A stretch of DNA of 64,000 bases from Rhizobium sp. BK650. Lineage in GTDB: Bacteria > Pseudomonadota > Alphaproteobacteria > Rhizobiales > Rhizobiaceae. The stretch covers positions 434,001 through 498,000 of the forward strand of contig NZ_JACIBK010000002.1 of NCBI RefSeq assembly GCF_014195325.1. The letters run 5' to 3'. How positions within the stretch are numbered: position 1 is the stretch's first letter; every line of letters begins with the position of its first letter. The position numbers and the translations under genes were made by a program. The notes under the pieces are model-generated. The model was given only the letters and a program-made list of their open reading frames with translations. It had not been told where the DNA came from and searched no databases. Below are positions 24,890-33,906 of this stretch, piece by piece.

Positions 24890-26158
24890 GTGAGGGGCGC
24901 TTTGGAAGACGAAAGATCGTGGACGAAAAGCCTGTTGGCGCGTATCCGGCGCGAGCGCCCGGTTCTGCTGGCGGCGCTGCTGAGCGCGCTGGTGGCGCTT
25001 GCCGCGGGCATGAACAAATGGATCGTGTTTGCCCTGCTGCTCGCCATGATCGTCACCGCGCTCTTCCACGAGGCGCCGGTTATCAAGCCCGATGTCGTCG
25101 AGCCGGCCGAGCCGGAGCCTGAAGAGCTCCCGAGCCGTCTGCCGGAGGTCTCCGCCACGCTGGCCGGTCTCGATATCCCCGTCATGGTGCTGTCGGAAGA
25201 TGCCTCGGTGCTCTTTCAGAACCGTGCGGCTGAAAAAGCCTTCGGCGAGGTGACGCCCGGCTCGCATATATCGGCAAGGCTGCGTTCGCCCGGCGTGCTC
25301 GACATGGTGCGTGAAACCATTGCCACCAACGCCCCGAACCAGATCGAACATTCCGAGCGGCTTCCCTCCGAGCGTGTCTATATCGTTCGCAGCGCCCCGA
25401 TCGAATTCGTGGAGGATGACGGCCGCCAAGAGCGCTATTACATCCTCTCCTTCCGCGATATTTCCGAGGTCCGCCGCATCGACCGCATGCGCTCGGATTT
25501 CGTCGCCAATGCCAGCCATGAGCTGCGCACGCCGCTTGCCTCGCTGCGCGGCTTCATCGAAACCATCCAGGGGCCGGCCAAGAACGATCCGAAGGCGCAG
25601 GCGCGCTTTCTCGGCATCATGTTCGACCAGACGACGCGCATGAGCAGGCTGGTCGACGATCTCCTGTCTCTGTCAAGGCTCGAGCTCAAGTCGCATATCG
25701 CCCCCGATGAAAAGGTGGATTTGGTGCCGCTCCTCGGCCATGTCAGGGATTCGCTCGTACCGCTTGCAAGGGATGTCGGCGTCTCGATCAACCTGCATCT
25801 GCCCGACGGCAAGGTCGAAGTGCTGGGAGACCGCGACGAACTCGTCCAGGTCTTCGAGAACCTGATGGAAAACGCCTGCAAATACGGCCAGGAAGGCGAG
25901 ACCGTCGATGTCTGGCTGCGGAACGGGTCGGGCCAGCCGGTGGAAGTCAGCGTCATAGACAAAGGTCCCGGCATTCCGGCCGAACATGTGCCGCGCCTGA
26001 CGGAGCGCTTTTATCGCGTCAGCATCGAAGACAGCCGTTCGAAGAAGGGCACCGGCCTCGGGCTTGCCATCGTCAAGCATATTCTCACACGCCATCGCGC
26101 ACGCCTGATCGTCAAATCCGAGGTCGGCAAAGGAACCGAGTTTACGGTACGCTTCTGA
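24890..26158 (+). CDS. phoR: Phosphate-regulon sensor histidine kinase PhoR
   Basis: 422 residues from a GTG at 24890; a TTG 12 bp downstream is possible. Two hydrophobic stretches lie at about residues 25-60, then a PAS region (LDIPVMVLSEDASVLFQNRAAEKAFG). The dimerisation/phosphoacceptor box is NASHELRTPLASLRGF and the ATPase boxes are NLMENACKYG, DKGPGIP and GTGLGLAI. It senses phosphate status through the Pst transporter and PhoU and phosphorylates PhoB, encoded about 6 kb downstream in the same direction. The order phoR-pstSCAB-phoU-phoB is typical of Rhizobiales. Confidence 0.95.
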   Translation: MRGALEDERSWTKSLLARIRRERPVLLAALLSALVALAAGMNKWIVFALLLAMIVTALFHEAPVIKPDVVEPAEPEPEELPSRLPEVSATLAGLDIPVMVLSEDASVLFQNRAAEKAFGEVTPGSHISARLRSPGVLDMVRETIATNAPNQIEHSERLPSERVYIVRSAPIEFVEDDGRQERYYILSFRDISEVRRIDRMRSDFVANASHELRTPLASLRGFIETIQGPAKNDPKAQARFLGIMFDQTTRMSRLVDDLLSLSRLELKSHIAPDEKVDLVPLLGHVRDSLVPLARDVGVSINLHLPDGKVEVLGDRDELVQVFENLMENACKYGQEGETVDVWLRNGSGQPVEVSVIDKGPGIPAEHVPRLTERFYRVSIEDSRSKKGTGLGLAIVKHILTRHRARLIVKSEVGKGTEFTVRF

Positions 26159-26220
26159 CGCAATATTTCGCACCTTATTTAACGGACAAAAATTTTTAGC
26201 TTAAGAATCAATAGTTTAAG

Positions 26221-26253
26221 CTGTCATAAATGTTTCACCGATCTGACATAAAA
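26221..26253 (+). promoter_or_regulatory. Pho box: three 11-bp repeats upstream of pstS
   Basis: CTGTCAT-AAAT, GTTTCAC-CGAT and CTGACAT-AAAA follow each other with exact 11-bp spacing, the known arrangement of PhoB half-sites. The array ends 104 bp before the pstS start. The first and third units are near-consensus; the middle one is degenerate. Confidence 0.88.
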
Positions 26254-26357
26254 GGACGGTGCTTAAGGCGCTAAGAGAGTCCTGCCGATGAAAAAAGGCA
26301 ATGCGGGGGCCTCTTCGAGGCCGCACTCACACAAGCCCAAATGCCCGGGAGATTCTA

Positions 26358-27392
26358 ATGAACACCTTTAAACTCACTGTTGCCGCGCTCGCTGCAACCG
26401 CCGCTTTCGCTGGCGTTGCCGTCGCCCGCGACCAGATCCAGGTTGCTGGTTCCTCCACCGTCCTGCCCTACGCCAAGATCGTCGCTGAATCCTTCGGCGA
26501 GACCTTCACCAACTTCAAGACGCCGGTCGTCGAATCCGGCGGCACGGGCGCCGGCCTGAAGGAATTCTGCAAGGGCGTCGGTGAAGACACGATCGACGTC
26601 GCCAATGCTTCGCGTCCGATCAACAAGAGCGAGCTGGAAGCCTGCAAGGCAGCCGGCGTGACGGACATCCAGGAAGTCAAGATCGGCTACGACGGCATCG
26701 TCTTCGCAACCGACGCTTCCAACCCGGATGTCGCCTACGTTCCGGCCGACATCTACAAGGCCCTCGCTGCCCAGGTCGTCGTCGACGGCAAGCTCGTCGC
26801 CAATCCCTACAAGAAGTGGTCGGAAGTCAACCCGAAGCTCCCGGCTGTTGATATCGCTGCCTACATCCCCGGCGAAAAGCACGGCACCCGCGAAGTCTTC
26901 GAACAGAACGTTCTCGCCGCCGGCTGCAAGGCCTCCGGCGCTCTCGATGTCATCGCCAAGGAAATCACCGACAAGGCTGCCCAGACCAAGGCTTGCGTCG
27001 CAGTCCGCAAGGACGGCGCTGCAGTCGATATCGACGGCGACTATCCGGAAACCCTGGCACGCATCGCTGCCAACAAGACCGGCGTTGGCGTATTCGGCCT
27101 CTCCTTCTACGAAAACAATGCCGACAAGCTCAAGGTTGCGACCATGAGCGGCATCGTTCCGTCGACGGAAACCATCGCCAACGGCACCTACCCGGTTTCC
27201 CGTCCGCTGTTCTTCTACGTCAAGAAGGCGCATCTCGGCGCCGTTCCGGGCCTGAAGGAATATGTCAACTTCTTCGTATCCGACCAGATGATCGGCCCTG
27301 ACGGCCCGCTCGCCGAATACGGCCTGGTTGCCGCTCCGGACGCAGAGCGCGACGCGATCCGCAAGGACGTCGAGGCTGGCAAGACCATGTAA
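26358..27392 (+). CDS. pstS: Phosphate ABC transporter substrate-binding protein PstS
   Basis: 344 residues from the ATG at 26358 (GGGAG upstream); earlier in-frame starts give no signal peptide. The signal is MNTFKLTVAALAATAAFAGVAVA. The mature protein begins RDQIQVAGSSTVLPYAKIVAESF, with the phosphate-site motifs AGSSTVLPY, SGGTGAG and ANASRPI. It belongs to the alphaproteobacterial PstS-like group that binds phosphate in the periplasm for PstCAB. It is under the Pho box at 26221. A strong hairpin follows the stop codon, so expression may exceed that of pstC. Confidence 0.96.
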   Translation: MNTFKLTVAALAATAAFAGVAVARDQIQVAGSSTVLPYAKIVAESFGETFTNFKTPVVESGGTGAGLKEFCKGVGEDTIDVANASRPINKSELEACKAAGVTDIQEVKIGYDGIVFATDASNPDVAYVPADIYKALAAQVVVDGKLVANPYKKWSEVNPKLPAVDIAAYIPGEKHGTREVFEQNVLAAGCKASGALDVIAKEITDKAAQTKACVAVRKDGAAVDIDGDYPETLARIAANKTGVGVFGLSFYENNADKLKVATMSGIVPSTETIANGTYPVSRPLFFYVKKAHLGAVPGLKEYVNFFVSDQMIGPDGPLAEYGLVAAPDAERDAIRKDVEAGKTM

Positions 27393-27399
27393 TGACTTT

Positions 27400-27430
27400 A
27401 CCGGCGCGGCGCTTGGGGCGTCGCGCCGGT
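27400..27430 (+). terminator. Hairpin between pstS and pstC
   Basis: 9-bp GC-rich stem ACCGGCGCG / CGCGCCGGT with a 13-base loop and no T run. It is more likely a message-protecting or attenuating hairpin than a full terminator, since pstC lacks an obvious separate promoter. Confidence 0.6.
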
Positions 27431-27555
27431 ATCGCCTTATCCGCTCGGCGCACCTGGCGCCGGGCGGATCATTCTTCTCCATGATATCGAAGCCGACGGC
27501 ACGCTCCCGGAGCTGCCGGGCTCTTTTGGGGCTGTGGGGCCTGGGGACGTAACGA

Positions 27556-29037
27556 ATGAGCACATCCATGATACTCTTGTGCCTGCTGGTGATCGGCGCC
27601 GTTGCCTATGTGGCCGCGCGCAGCCGCGCCGGGGCACTTGCCGGCGGCAGGTCTTCCGTCCTGCATTCGCGGCCGGCCTATTACGGTTCCTACGCTGCGA
27701 TCTGGGCCGTTCTGCCTTCCTTGATCGTCCTGTGCATCTGGTTGGCCGTCAGCCCGGGCATCATCTCGTCCTCCGTTCGCGGCGCCTTTCCCGACGACGT
27801 GAAGGCTCAGCCCGCCGCCCAGCAGGACCTCGCCTATGGCATGGTCGCCACGGTCGCCCGCGGCATGAACCTCCTGACCGCCGACGAGCTTTCGTCGCTG
27901 TCCGGCAATCCCGCCGGTCTGCAGGCAAAGCTCAATGAAAAGGGCGTGCCGCTCGCCGGCGAACCGCAGCCCTTCATGATCGATGCTGCCAAGACCCTGA
28001 ATGCGAAAAGCATGACGAGCCGCATGATAATGACGGCCATCGTGCTGGTCCTGTCCGTTGCCGGCGCCTTCTACGCCCTGCGCTCGGTCGCACCCCGTTT
28101 CCGCGCCCGCAACCGTGTCGAACGCGTCATGCTCTGGGCGCTGCTCCTCGCCTCCTCCATCGCCATCCTGACGACGATCGGCATCGTGCTTTCGATGCTG
28201 TCGGAAGCAGCCCGCTTCTTCTCGGTCGTTCCCTTCGCCGACTTCTTTTTCGGAACGGTCTGGGATCCGCGCTTTGCAGGTGCAGGCGGCTCCTCCTTCG
28301 GCCAGTTCGGCCTAGTTCCCCTGCTGCTCGGCACGCTCTATATCGGCCTGGTCGCCATGCTGGTTGCCGTTCCCGTCGGCCTCTTCGCTGCCATTTATAT
28401 GGCCGAATACGCTTCGCCCCGGGTTCGCTCGCTCGCCAAGCCGCTTCTCGAAGTGCTGGCCGGCATTCCGACCATCGTTTACGGCTTCTTCGCCCTCGTC
28501 ACGGTCGGCCCGTTCCTGCGCGATTTCTCATCGCAGATCAATGGGTTGCTGACCGGCAACTACACCAACTTCATCCAGGCGCAGAGCGTGATCACCGCCG
28601 GTATCGTCATGGGCATCATGCTGATCCCCTACGTTTCCTCGCTCTCGGATGACATCATCACCGCCGTGCCGCGTGCGTTGCGCGACGGTTCCCTCGGTCT
28701 CGGTGCCACCCGTTCCGAAACCATCAAGAAAGTGGTCCTGCCAGCCGCACTTCCCGGCATCGTCGGTGCATTGCTCATGACGGCATCCCGCGCCATCGGC
28801 GAAACCATGATCGTGGTTCTCGCGGCCGGTGTCGCCGCCCGCATCCAGATCAACCCCTTCGAACCGATGACGACCGTGACCGTCAAGATCGTCAACCAGC
28901 TGACCGGCGACCTCGAGTTCACCTCGCCGCAGACGCTGGTGGCCTTCGCACTCGGCATCACACTGTTCTGCATCACGCTTTGCCTCAACATCTACGCACT
29001 TTATATCGTGCGCAAATACCGGGAGCAGTACGAATGA
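27556..29037 (+). CDS. pstC: Phosphate ABC transporter permease PstC
   Basis: 493 residues, long like other rhizobial PstC proteins because of an N-terminal extension with two membrane segments and a periplasmic loop. The permease core starts near residue 200 (LLASSIAILTTIGIVLSMLSEAARFF). It contains the EAA-type loop (PRALRDGSLGLGATRSETIKKVVLPAALPGIVGALLMTASRAIGETM). With PstA it forms the inner-membrane channel for phosphate. Its stop overlaps the pstA start by 4 bp, indicating translational coupling. Confidence 0.95.
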   Translation: MSTSMILLCLLVIGAVAYVAARSRAGALAGGRSSVLHSRPAYYGSYAAIWAVLPSLIVLCIWLAVSPGIISSSVRGAFPDDVKAQPAAQQDLAYGMVATVARGMNLLTADELSSLSGNPAGLQAKLNEKGVPLAGEPQPFMIDAAKTLNAKSMTSRMIMTAIVLVLSVAGAFYALRSVAPRFRARNRVERVMLWALLLASSIAILTTIGIVLSMLSEAARFFSVVPFADFFFGTVWDPRFAGAGGSSFGQFGLVPLLLGTLYIGLVAMLVAVPVGLFAAIYMAEYASPRVRSLAKPLLEVLAGIPTIVYGFFALVTVGPFLRDFSSQINGLLTGNYTNFIQAQSVITAGIVMGIMLIPYVSSLSDDIITAVPRALRDGSLGLGATRSETIKKVVLPAALPGIVGALLMTASRAIGETMIVVLAAGVAARIQINPFEPMTTVTVKIVNQLTGDLEFTSPQTLVAFALGITLFCITLCLNIYALYIVRKYREQYE

Positions 29038-30356
29038 CGAATATTGTTTCTCCCGTCGCCGGCGTCACCGTTTCCAAGGCGCCCGCGCGCCGCGATATCG
29101 GTATCAAGCGCCGCTATGCCGCCGAGCGCCGGTTCCAGGCCTATGGCATCGCCGCTATCGCCTTCGGCCTCGTCTTCCTCTTCATTCTGCTCTGGACCGT
29201 CATCAGCAACGGCTATACCGCCTTCCAGCAGACGGCGATCACGCTGCCGATCGAGTTCACCGAAAAGACCATCGACCCCGACAACAAGCGCGCGACCGAT
29301 CCCTCGGTTCTGATCGCCGCCAATTATCCGGTCCTGCTGCGTGACGCGATCGTCAAGCAGCTCGGCATCAACCCCTCGAGCCGTTCGGATGTGCGTGACG
29401 CGTCCGCCATGATTTCGAAGGGTGCGCCGATCCAGCTGCGTGACATGGTCGTTGCAGATCCGTCGATCATCGGCAAAACCGTCAACGTCACCGTTCTCGC
29501 CGATGCGAATATCGACAGCGCCAACAAGGGCCAGATCGATCTGCGCGTCGATGAGAAGAACCGCAAGGTCAACGACAAGCAGGTCGGCTGGATGAACCAG
29601 CTGAAGGCGAGCGGCGCGCTGCACAAGCAGTTCAACACCGGCCTCTTCGTCAACGGCAACTCCAGCCGTCCCGAAGCGGCAGGCCTCGGCGTCGCCTTGA
29701 TCGGCTCGCTCTACCTCATGCTGATCGTTCTCGCGCTTGCGTTGCCGATCGGCGTCGCCGCCTCGATCTACCTCGAGGAGTTTGCGCCGAAGAACAGGCT
29801 GACGGACCTGATCGAGGTCAACATCAACAACCTCGCAGCCGTTCCCTCGATCGTCTACGGTCTGCTCGGCCTCTCGGTCTTCATCAACTTCGCCGGCATG
29901 CCGCGTTCGGCATCGCTGGTCGGCGGCCTGGTGCTGACGCTCATGACGCTGCCGACGATCATCATCGCGACGCGTGCAGCACTTCGCGCCGTGCCGCCGT
30001 CGATCCGTTCGGCCGCTCTCGGCCTCGGCGCCTCGAAGATGCAGATGGTGTTCCACCACGTGCTGCCGCTCGCCATGCCGGGCATCCTCACCGGCACGAT
30101 CATCGGCCTTGCCCACGCACTCGGCGAAACCGCGCCGCTGCTCTTGATCGGCATGGTCGCTTTCGTGGCCCAGGCGCCGGCCACGCCGCTCGATCCTTCC
30201 ACCGCACTTCCGGTCCAGGTCTACATGTGGGCCAACGAAGCCGAGCGCGCATTCGTGGAAAGAACCTCGGGTGCCATCATCGTCCTGCTCCTGTTCCTGA
30301 TCGTCATGAACATTGGGGCTATCCTCTTGCGTCGTCGCTTTGAGCGCCGCTGGTAA
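29034..30356 (+). CDS. pstA: Phosphate ABC transporter permease PstA
   Basis: 440 residues from the ATG at 29034, within the ATGA overlap with pstC. A first membrane segment ([21 protein letters not shown]) is followed by a long periplasmic insertion of about 150 residues. The core permease domain follows, with EAA loop [56 protein letters not shown]. The insertion makes it longer than enteric PstA (about 296 residues), as usual in rhizobia. It pairs with PstC. Confidence 0.95.
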   Translation: MTNIVSPVAGVTVSKAPARRDIGIKRRYAAERRFQAYGIAAIAFGLVFLFILLWTVISNGYTAFQQTAITLPIEFTEKTIDPDNKRATDPSVLIAANYPVLLRDAIVKQLGINPSSRSDVRDASAMISKGAPIQLRDMVVADPSIIGKTVNVTVLADANIDSANKGQIDLRVDEKNRKVNDKQVGWMNQLKASGALHKQFNTGLFVNGNSSRPEAAGLGVALIGSLYLMLIVLALALPIGVAASIYLEEFAPKNRLTDLIEVNINNLAAVPSIVYGLLGLSVFINFAGMPRSASLVGGLVLTLMTLPTIIIATRAALRAVPPSIRSAALGLGASKMQMVFHHVLPLAMPGILTGTIIGLAHALGETAPLLLIGMVAFVAQAPATPLDPSTALPVQVYMWANEAERAFVERTSGAIIVLLLFLIVMNIGAILLRRRFERRW

Positions 30357-30370
30357 ACGGAGTAGAGATC

Positions 30371-31186
30371 ATGAATATGTTGACGGAAGCAGCAGTCGAG
30401 AAAGCGCTGGACCAGAAAATGAGCAATGTCCCGTTTAAGATGATCGGTCAGGACGTCTCCGTTTATTACGGCGAGAAGCGCGCGCTTTTCGATGTCAATC
30501 TGAACATCCGCGAAAACACCGTGACCGCGCTCATCGGTCCGTCCGGCTGCGGCAAGTCCACCTTCCTGCGTTCCCTGAACCGCATGAACGATACGATCGA
30601 CGGCTGCCGCGTCACCGGCAAGATCACGCTCGACGGCGATGACATCTACGATCCCGATATCGACGTCGTGGAACTGCGCGCCCGCGTCGGCATGGTCTTC
30701 CAGAAGCCGAACCCGTTCCCGAAGTCGATCTACGAGAACGTCTCCTACGGACCGCGTATCCACGGCCTGGCCAAGTCGAAGGCAGACCTCGACCAGATCG
30801 TCGAGTCGAGCCTGCAGCGCGCCGGCCTCTGGAACGAGGTCAAGGATCGTGTGCATGAATCCGGCACCGGCCTTTCCGGCGGTCAGCAGCAGCGTCTGTG
30901 TATTGCGCGCGCCGTTGCCGTCAGCCCGGAAGTCATCCTGATGGACGAGCCGTGCTCGGCCCTCGACCCGATCGCGACCGCCAAGGTCGAAGAGCTGATC
31001 CACGAACTGCGTGAAAACTACACGATCGTCATCGTGACGCATTCCATGCAGCAGGCCGCCCGCGTCTCGCAGCGCACCGCCATGTTCCATCTCGGCAACC
31101 TTGTCGAGGAAAACGATACCGACAAGATGTTCACCAATCCCGACGATCCGCGCACCCAGGATTATATCATGGGCCGGTTCGGCTGA
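30371..31186 (+). CDS. pstB: Phosphate ABC transporter ATP-binding protein PstB
   Basis: 271 residues. Walker A is GPSGCGKST, the Q-loop region is [24 protein letters not shown], the signature is [14 protein letters not shown] and Walker B/D-loop is [14 protein letters not shown], followed by the switch His ([12 protein letters not shown]). It powers phosphate import and, with PhoU, signals to PhoR. The ribosome site is CGGAGTAGAG. It lies 14 bp after pstA and 43 bp before phoU, in one operon. Confidence 0.97.
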   Translation: MNMLTEAAVEKALDQKMSNVPFKMIGQDVSVYYGEKRALFDVNLNIRENTVTALIGPSGCGKSTFLRSLNRMNDTIDGCRVTGKITLDGDDIYDPDIDVVELRARVGMVFQKPNPFPKSIYENVSYGPRIHGLAKSKADLDQIVESSLQRAGLWNEVKDRVHESGTGLSGGQQQRLCIARAVAVSPEVILMDEPCSALDPIATAKVEELIHELRENYTIVIVTHSMQQAARVSQRTAMFHLGNLVEENDTDKMFTNPDDPRTQDYIMGRFG

Positions 31187-31229
31187 TTTTGGCGTTGTGA
31201 ACTTTCCCGTTTTGCAAGGACAAAGCCCC

Positions 31230-31943
31230 ATGGCATCGACACATATTTTTTCCGCCTATGACGACGATCTGAAATTCCTGTCCCGGCGCATTTCCGAGAT
31301 GGGCGGCCTTGCCGAACAGATGGGCGCCGACGCCGTCCGCGCGCTGGTCAATGGTGACACCGCGCTCGCCCAGAAGGTCATTTCCGACGACGTGATCCTC
31401 GATCACGCCGAACGCGAGATCAACGACAAGGCGATCGTCACGATCGCCCGCCGTCAGCCGATGGCCGCCGACCTTCGCGAGATCATGGGCTCGATCCGCA
31501 TCGCCGCCGACCTCGAGCGCGTCGGCGATCTCGGCAAGAACACCGCAAAGCGCGTCATCGCCGTCCAAAGCACCGGCGTTCCGCGCAAGCTCGCCCGTGG
31601 TCTTGAGCATCTGTCCGAACTGGCGCTCGTCCAGCTCAAGGAAGTGCTCGACGTCTACACCAACCGGTCTGCCGACAAGGCCAAGTCCATCCGCGAGCGA
31701 GACGACGAGATCGACGCGATGTACACCTCGCTGTTCCGCGAGCTCCTGACCTACATGATGGAGGATCCGCGCAACATCACGAGCTGCACCCATCTTCTCT
31801 TCTGCGCCAAGAACATCGAGCGCATCGGCGACCATGCGACCAATATCGCCGAGACCATCTACTATATGGCGACCGGCGCCCAGCCGGAGGGCGAGCGTCC
31901 GAAGGACGACAGTTCCAACACCGTCGGCGCCGTGACGGAGTAA
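31230..31943 (+). CDS. phoU: Phosphate signalling protein PhoU
   Basis: 237 residues from the ATG at 31230, with AAGGA upstream. It has two PhoU three-helix repeats with the metal-site motifs ERVGDLGKNTAKR and ERIGDHATNIAE. It links the state of PstB to PhoR and lowers PhoB signalling when phosphate is plentiful. The position between pstB and phoB is conserved in rhizobia. Confidence 0.96.
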   Translation: MASTHIFSAYDDDLKFLSRRISEMGGLAEQMGADAVRALVNGDTALAQKVISDDVILDHAEREINDKAIVTIARRQPMAADLREIMGSIRIAADLERVGDLGKNTAKRVIAVQSTGVPRKLARGLEHLSELALVQLKEVLDVYTNRSADKAKSIRERDDEIDAMYTSLFRELLTYMMEDPRNITSCTHLLFCAKNIERIGDHATNIAETIYYMATGAQPEGERPKDDSSNTVGAVTE

Positions 31944-32008
31944 TCCGGACCGGCCCATTGCATGCGCGCCCGCGCCGGGCGCGCAAGGTGCAGCCAATTC
32001 CGAATTCC

Positions 32009-32053
32009 TGCATGATCCCCTGCCTAAATCACCCCCGGTTTAAGGATCATGCA
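32009..32053. repeat. Half copy of the rhizobial double-hairpin repeat (copy 3)
   Basis: Palindrome with arms TGCATGATC and GATCATGCA and inner CCTAAAT / GTTTAAGG, matching the second hairpin of the copy at 4101-4145. It sits between phoU and phoB, ending 18 bp before the phoB start, and may affect phoB expression. Confidence 0.75.
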
Positions 32054-32070
32054 TTAGGAGACTGACACGC

Positions 32071-32754
32071 ATGATCCCAAGAGTTGCAGTTGTTGAAGAT
32101 GAAGAGGCGCTGAGCGTGCTTCTCCGCTACAATCTCGAAGCCGAAGGTTTCGAGGTGGATACGATTCTGCGTGGCGACGAGGCCGAAATCCGGCTTCAGG
32201 AGCGCACGCCGGACCTGCTCATCCTGGACTGGATGTTGCCGGGCGTTTCTGGCATCGAGCTCTGCCGCAGGCTGCGCATGCGGCCGGAGACCGAGCGCCT
32301 GCCGATCATCATGCTGACGGCGCGCGGCGAAGAGAGCGAGCGCGTTCGCGGTCTCTCGACCGGCGCAGACGACTACGTCGTCAAGCCCTTCTCCACGCCG
32401 GAACTCGTCGCCCGCGTCAAGGCGATGCTGCGCCGCGCCCGCCCGGAGGTACTCTCCACCGTTCTGAAATGCGGCGATATCGAGCTCGATCGCGAAACCC
32501 ATCGCGTCCACCGCAAGAGCCGCGAAGTCCGCCTCGGCCCGACCGAGTTCCGTCTGCTGGAATTCCTGATGTCGTCGCCCGGCAGGGTCTTCTCCCGCTC
32601 GCAGCTTCTCGACGGCGTCTGGGGCCACGATATCTATGTGGACGAACGTACCGTCGACGTCCATGTCGGTCGCCTCCGCAAGGCGCTGAACTTTTCCAAC
32701 ATGCAGGATGTCATCCGCACCGTCCGCGGCGCCGGATATTCCATGGAAGCTTAA
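32071..32754 (+). CDS. phoB: Phosphate-regulon response regulator PhoB
   Basis: 227 residues. The receiver domain has acidic pocket VVEDEEA, phospho-acceptor D in LLILDWMLPG, T in IIMLTARGE and K in DDYVVKPF. The C-terminal OmpR-type winged helix includes LGPTEFRLLEFLMSSPGRVFSRSQLLDGVWG and DERTVDVHVGRLRKAL. It binds Pho boxes such as that at 26221. It is separated from phoU by a repeat hairpin, so it may also have its own promoter. Confidence 0.97.
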   Translation: MIPRVAVVEDEEALSVLLRYNLEAEGFEVDTILRGDEAEIRLQERTPDLLILDWMLPGVSGIELCRRLRMRPETERLPIIMLTARGEESERVRGLSTGADDYVVKPFSTPELVARVKAMLRRARPEVLSTVLKCGDIELDRETHRVHRKSREVRLGPTEFRLLEFLMSSPGRVFSRSQLLDGVWGHDIYVDERTVDVHVGRLRKALNFSNMQDVIRTVRGAGYSMEA

Positions 32755-32884
32755 TCCGAGTGATCGGAGGTCCAGACGGGTCGCTCGCTTGCCGGGCGGC
32801 CCGTTTGCGTAACTGATCGGCAAGCTTCAATTTGCTTAGCTCGCTCGGGCAAGACGTTCTCAAGCAAGCTGTTATGCCGGCTAA

Positions 32885-32920
32885 AAATATTGCCCCTCCT
32901 CGCGTCGGCGAGGAGGGGCA
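32885..32920 (-). terminator. Rho-independent terminator of gcrA
   Basis: 12-bp stem TGCCCCTCCTCG / CGAGGAGGGGCA (32891-32920) with a 6-base loop. On the minus strand it is followed by ATATTTTTAG (T-rich, 32881-32890). It ends the leftward gcrA transcript and may also stop phoB readthrough. Confidence 0.85.
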
Positions 32921-32951
32921 ACGGAATGCTGCATATTATGAAAAGCGCGGA

Positions 32952-33482
32952 TCAGGCGACCCGGACAGCCTTGCGACGTTCGCTCACCGGCTGGTAGGCG
33001 AGGCGCTGGTGGTAGCTGCAGTAGGGCGACGAGTCCGACGAGTCGCAGCCGCAGAAGTAGAAGTCGTCCTTCAGCGGATCGCCGACCGGCCACTTGCAGG
33101 TGCGCTCCGTCAGCTCCGTCAGGCCGAGGCGGCGGGAGATCGGCACGACCACATTCTTGGCCGGCACGTATTCCATTTCCTCGGCGGTTTCGATCTCGAT
33201 CTCTTCCTTCAGCATCGTTGCGCCCTGCTGGCGTGCCACGGTGCGAGTAGCGATACGAGATGCATAATTCGGGGCACGGGGCGCCGAAGTCGTGCGCTTC
33301 GGTGCGCGCGCCGCGGTTGCCGTGCCGCCGGCCTTGGCGCGACCGGGAAGACTGAGCCGGTGAACCTTGCCGATAACAGCGTTTCTGCTCACTCCGCCAA
33401 GCTGCGCAGCGATTTGGCTGGCGCTCAGCCCCTCCGACCAAAGCTTCTTGAGCTTCTCGACACGCTCGTCTGTCCAGTTCAT
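32952..33482 (-). CDS. gcrA: Cell-cycle regulator GcrA
   Basis: 176 residues from the ATG at 33480-33482, giving the canonical GcrA start MNWTDERVEKLKKLWSEGLSASQIAAQLGGVSRNAVIGKVHRL. The middle is a basic linker (KRTTSAPRAP). The C-terminus has the sigma-70-binding-type domain with CKWPVGDP, FCGC and PYCSYH. GcrA recognises GANTC sites methylated by CcrM and works with RNA polymerase at cell-cycle promoters. The upstream DNA is itself unusually rich in GANTC. Confidence 0.95.
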   Translation of the reverse strand: MNWTDERVEKLKKLWSEGLSASQIAAQLGGVSRNAVIGKVHRLSLPGRAKAGGTATAARAPKRTTSAPRAPNYASRIATRTVARQQGATMLKEEIEIETAEEMEYVPAKNVVVPISRRLGLTELTERTCKWPVGDPLKDDFYFCGCDSSDSSPYCSYHQRLAYQPVSERRKAVRVA

Positions 33483-33516
33483 TGCCCTGTCTCCACCTTT
33501 CGCGTTGGTGATGGCA

Positions 33517-33888
33517 GAATCCCTCACCGTTGCCTCGGAGGTCTCCGAAGCAAGAAACGCCTGATCAATTTTGGTGACTAGTTCCGCCGCATGCAGTCTA
33601 GTAATTGAACTTTAACCTAGTGTGAGGCTGACTCTGTGACAAGAGTCGCAGGAATCCGATGAATCCGAATTCGTAGTTTTCCCCAACTTGCTTCCCGGGA
33701 GAGTCATTTCTGCAACATTAGCTGTTGATAGACCTGTAAAGCCGATTACAGGCTTGACGCATGCGCTAAATCCTCAGTTTTGTTGACATTGCAGTGCGAA
33801 AAGTAAATAGTGCTCCAGGCCGCCGAAAGGCGGCATTTTTAATTTTTCGGACCTGGTTTTCTTAGCCGGAGTCCGGTGCCTCAGAATC
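33517..33888. promoter_or_regulatory. GANTC (CcrM) site cluster between gcrA and argD
   Basis: Eight GANTC sites: 33517, 33630, 33643, 33652, 33661, 33701, 33869 and 33884. Four of them fall within 36 bp (33630-33665). The cluster lies in the gcrA promoter region, where methylation state could couple gcrA transcription to replication. Apart from this and the hairpin near 33819, the 424-bp region holds no gene. Confidence 0.7.
33783..33847 (+). promoter_or_regulatory. Promoter-like sequence followed by terminator-like hairpin before argD
   Basis: TTGACA (33783-33788) with AATAGT 17 bp later is a fair promoter. It is followed directly by GCCGCC-GAAA-GGCGGC (33819-33834) and a T-rich run (33836-33847). 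The hairpin could terminate an upstream short RNA, or the promoter could drive argD with an early hairpin in its leader. The two readings cannot be separated by eye. Confidence 0.45.
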
Positions 33889-33906
33889 TGATCAGGAGAT
33901 CGCGCC

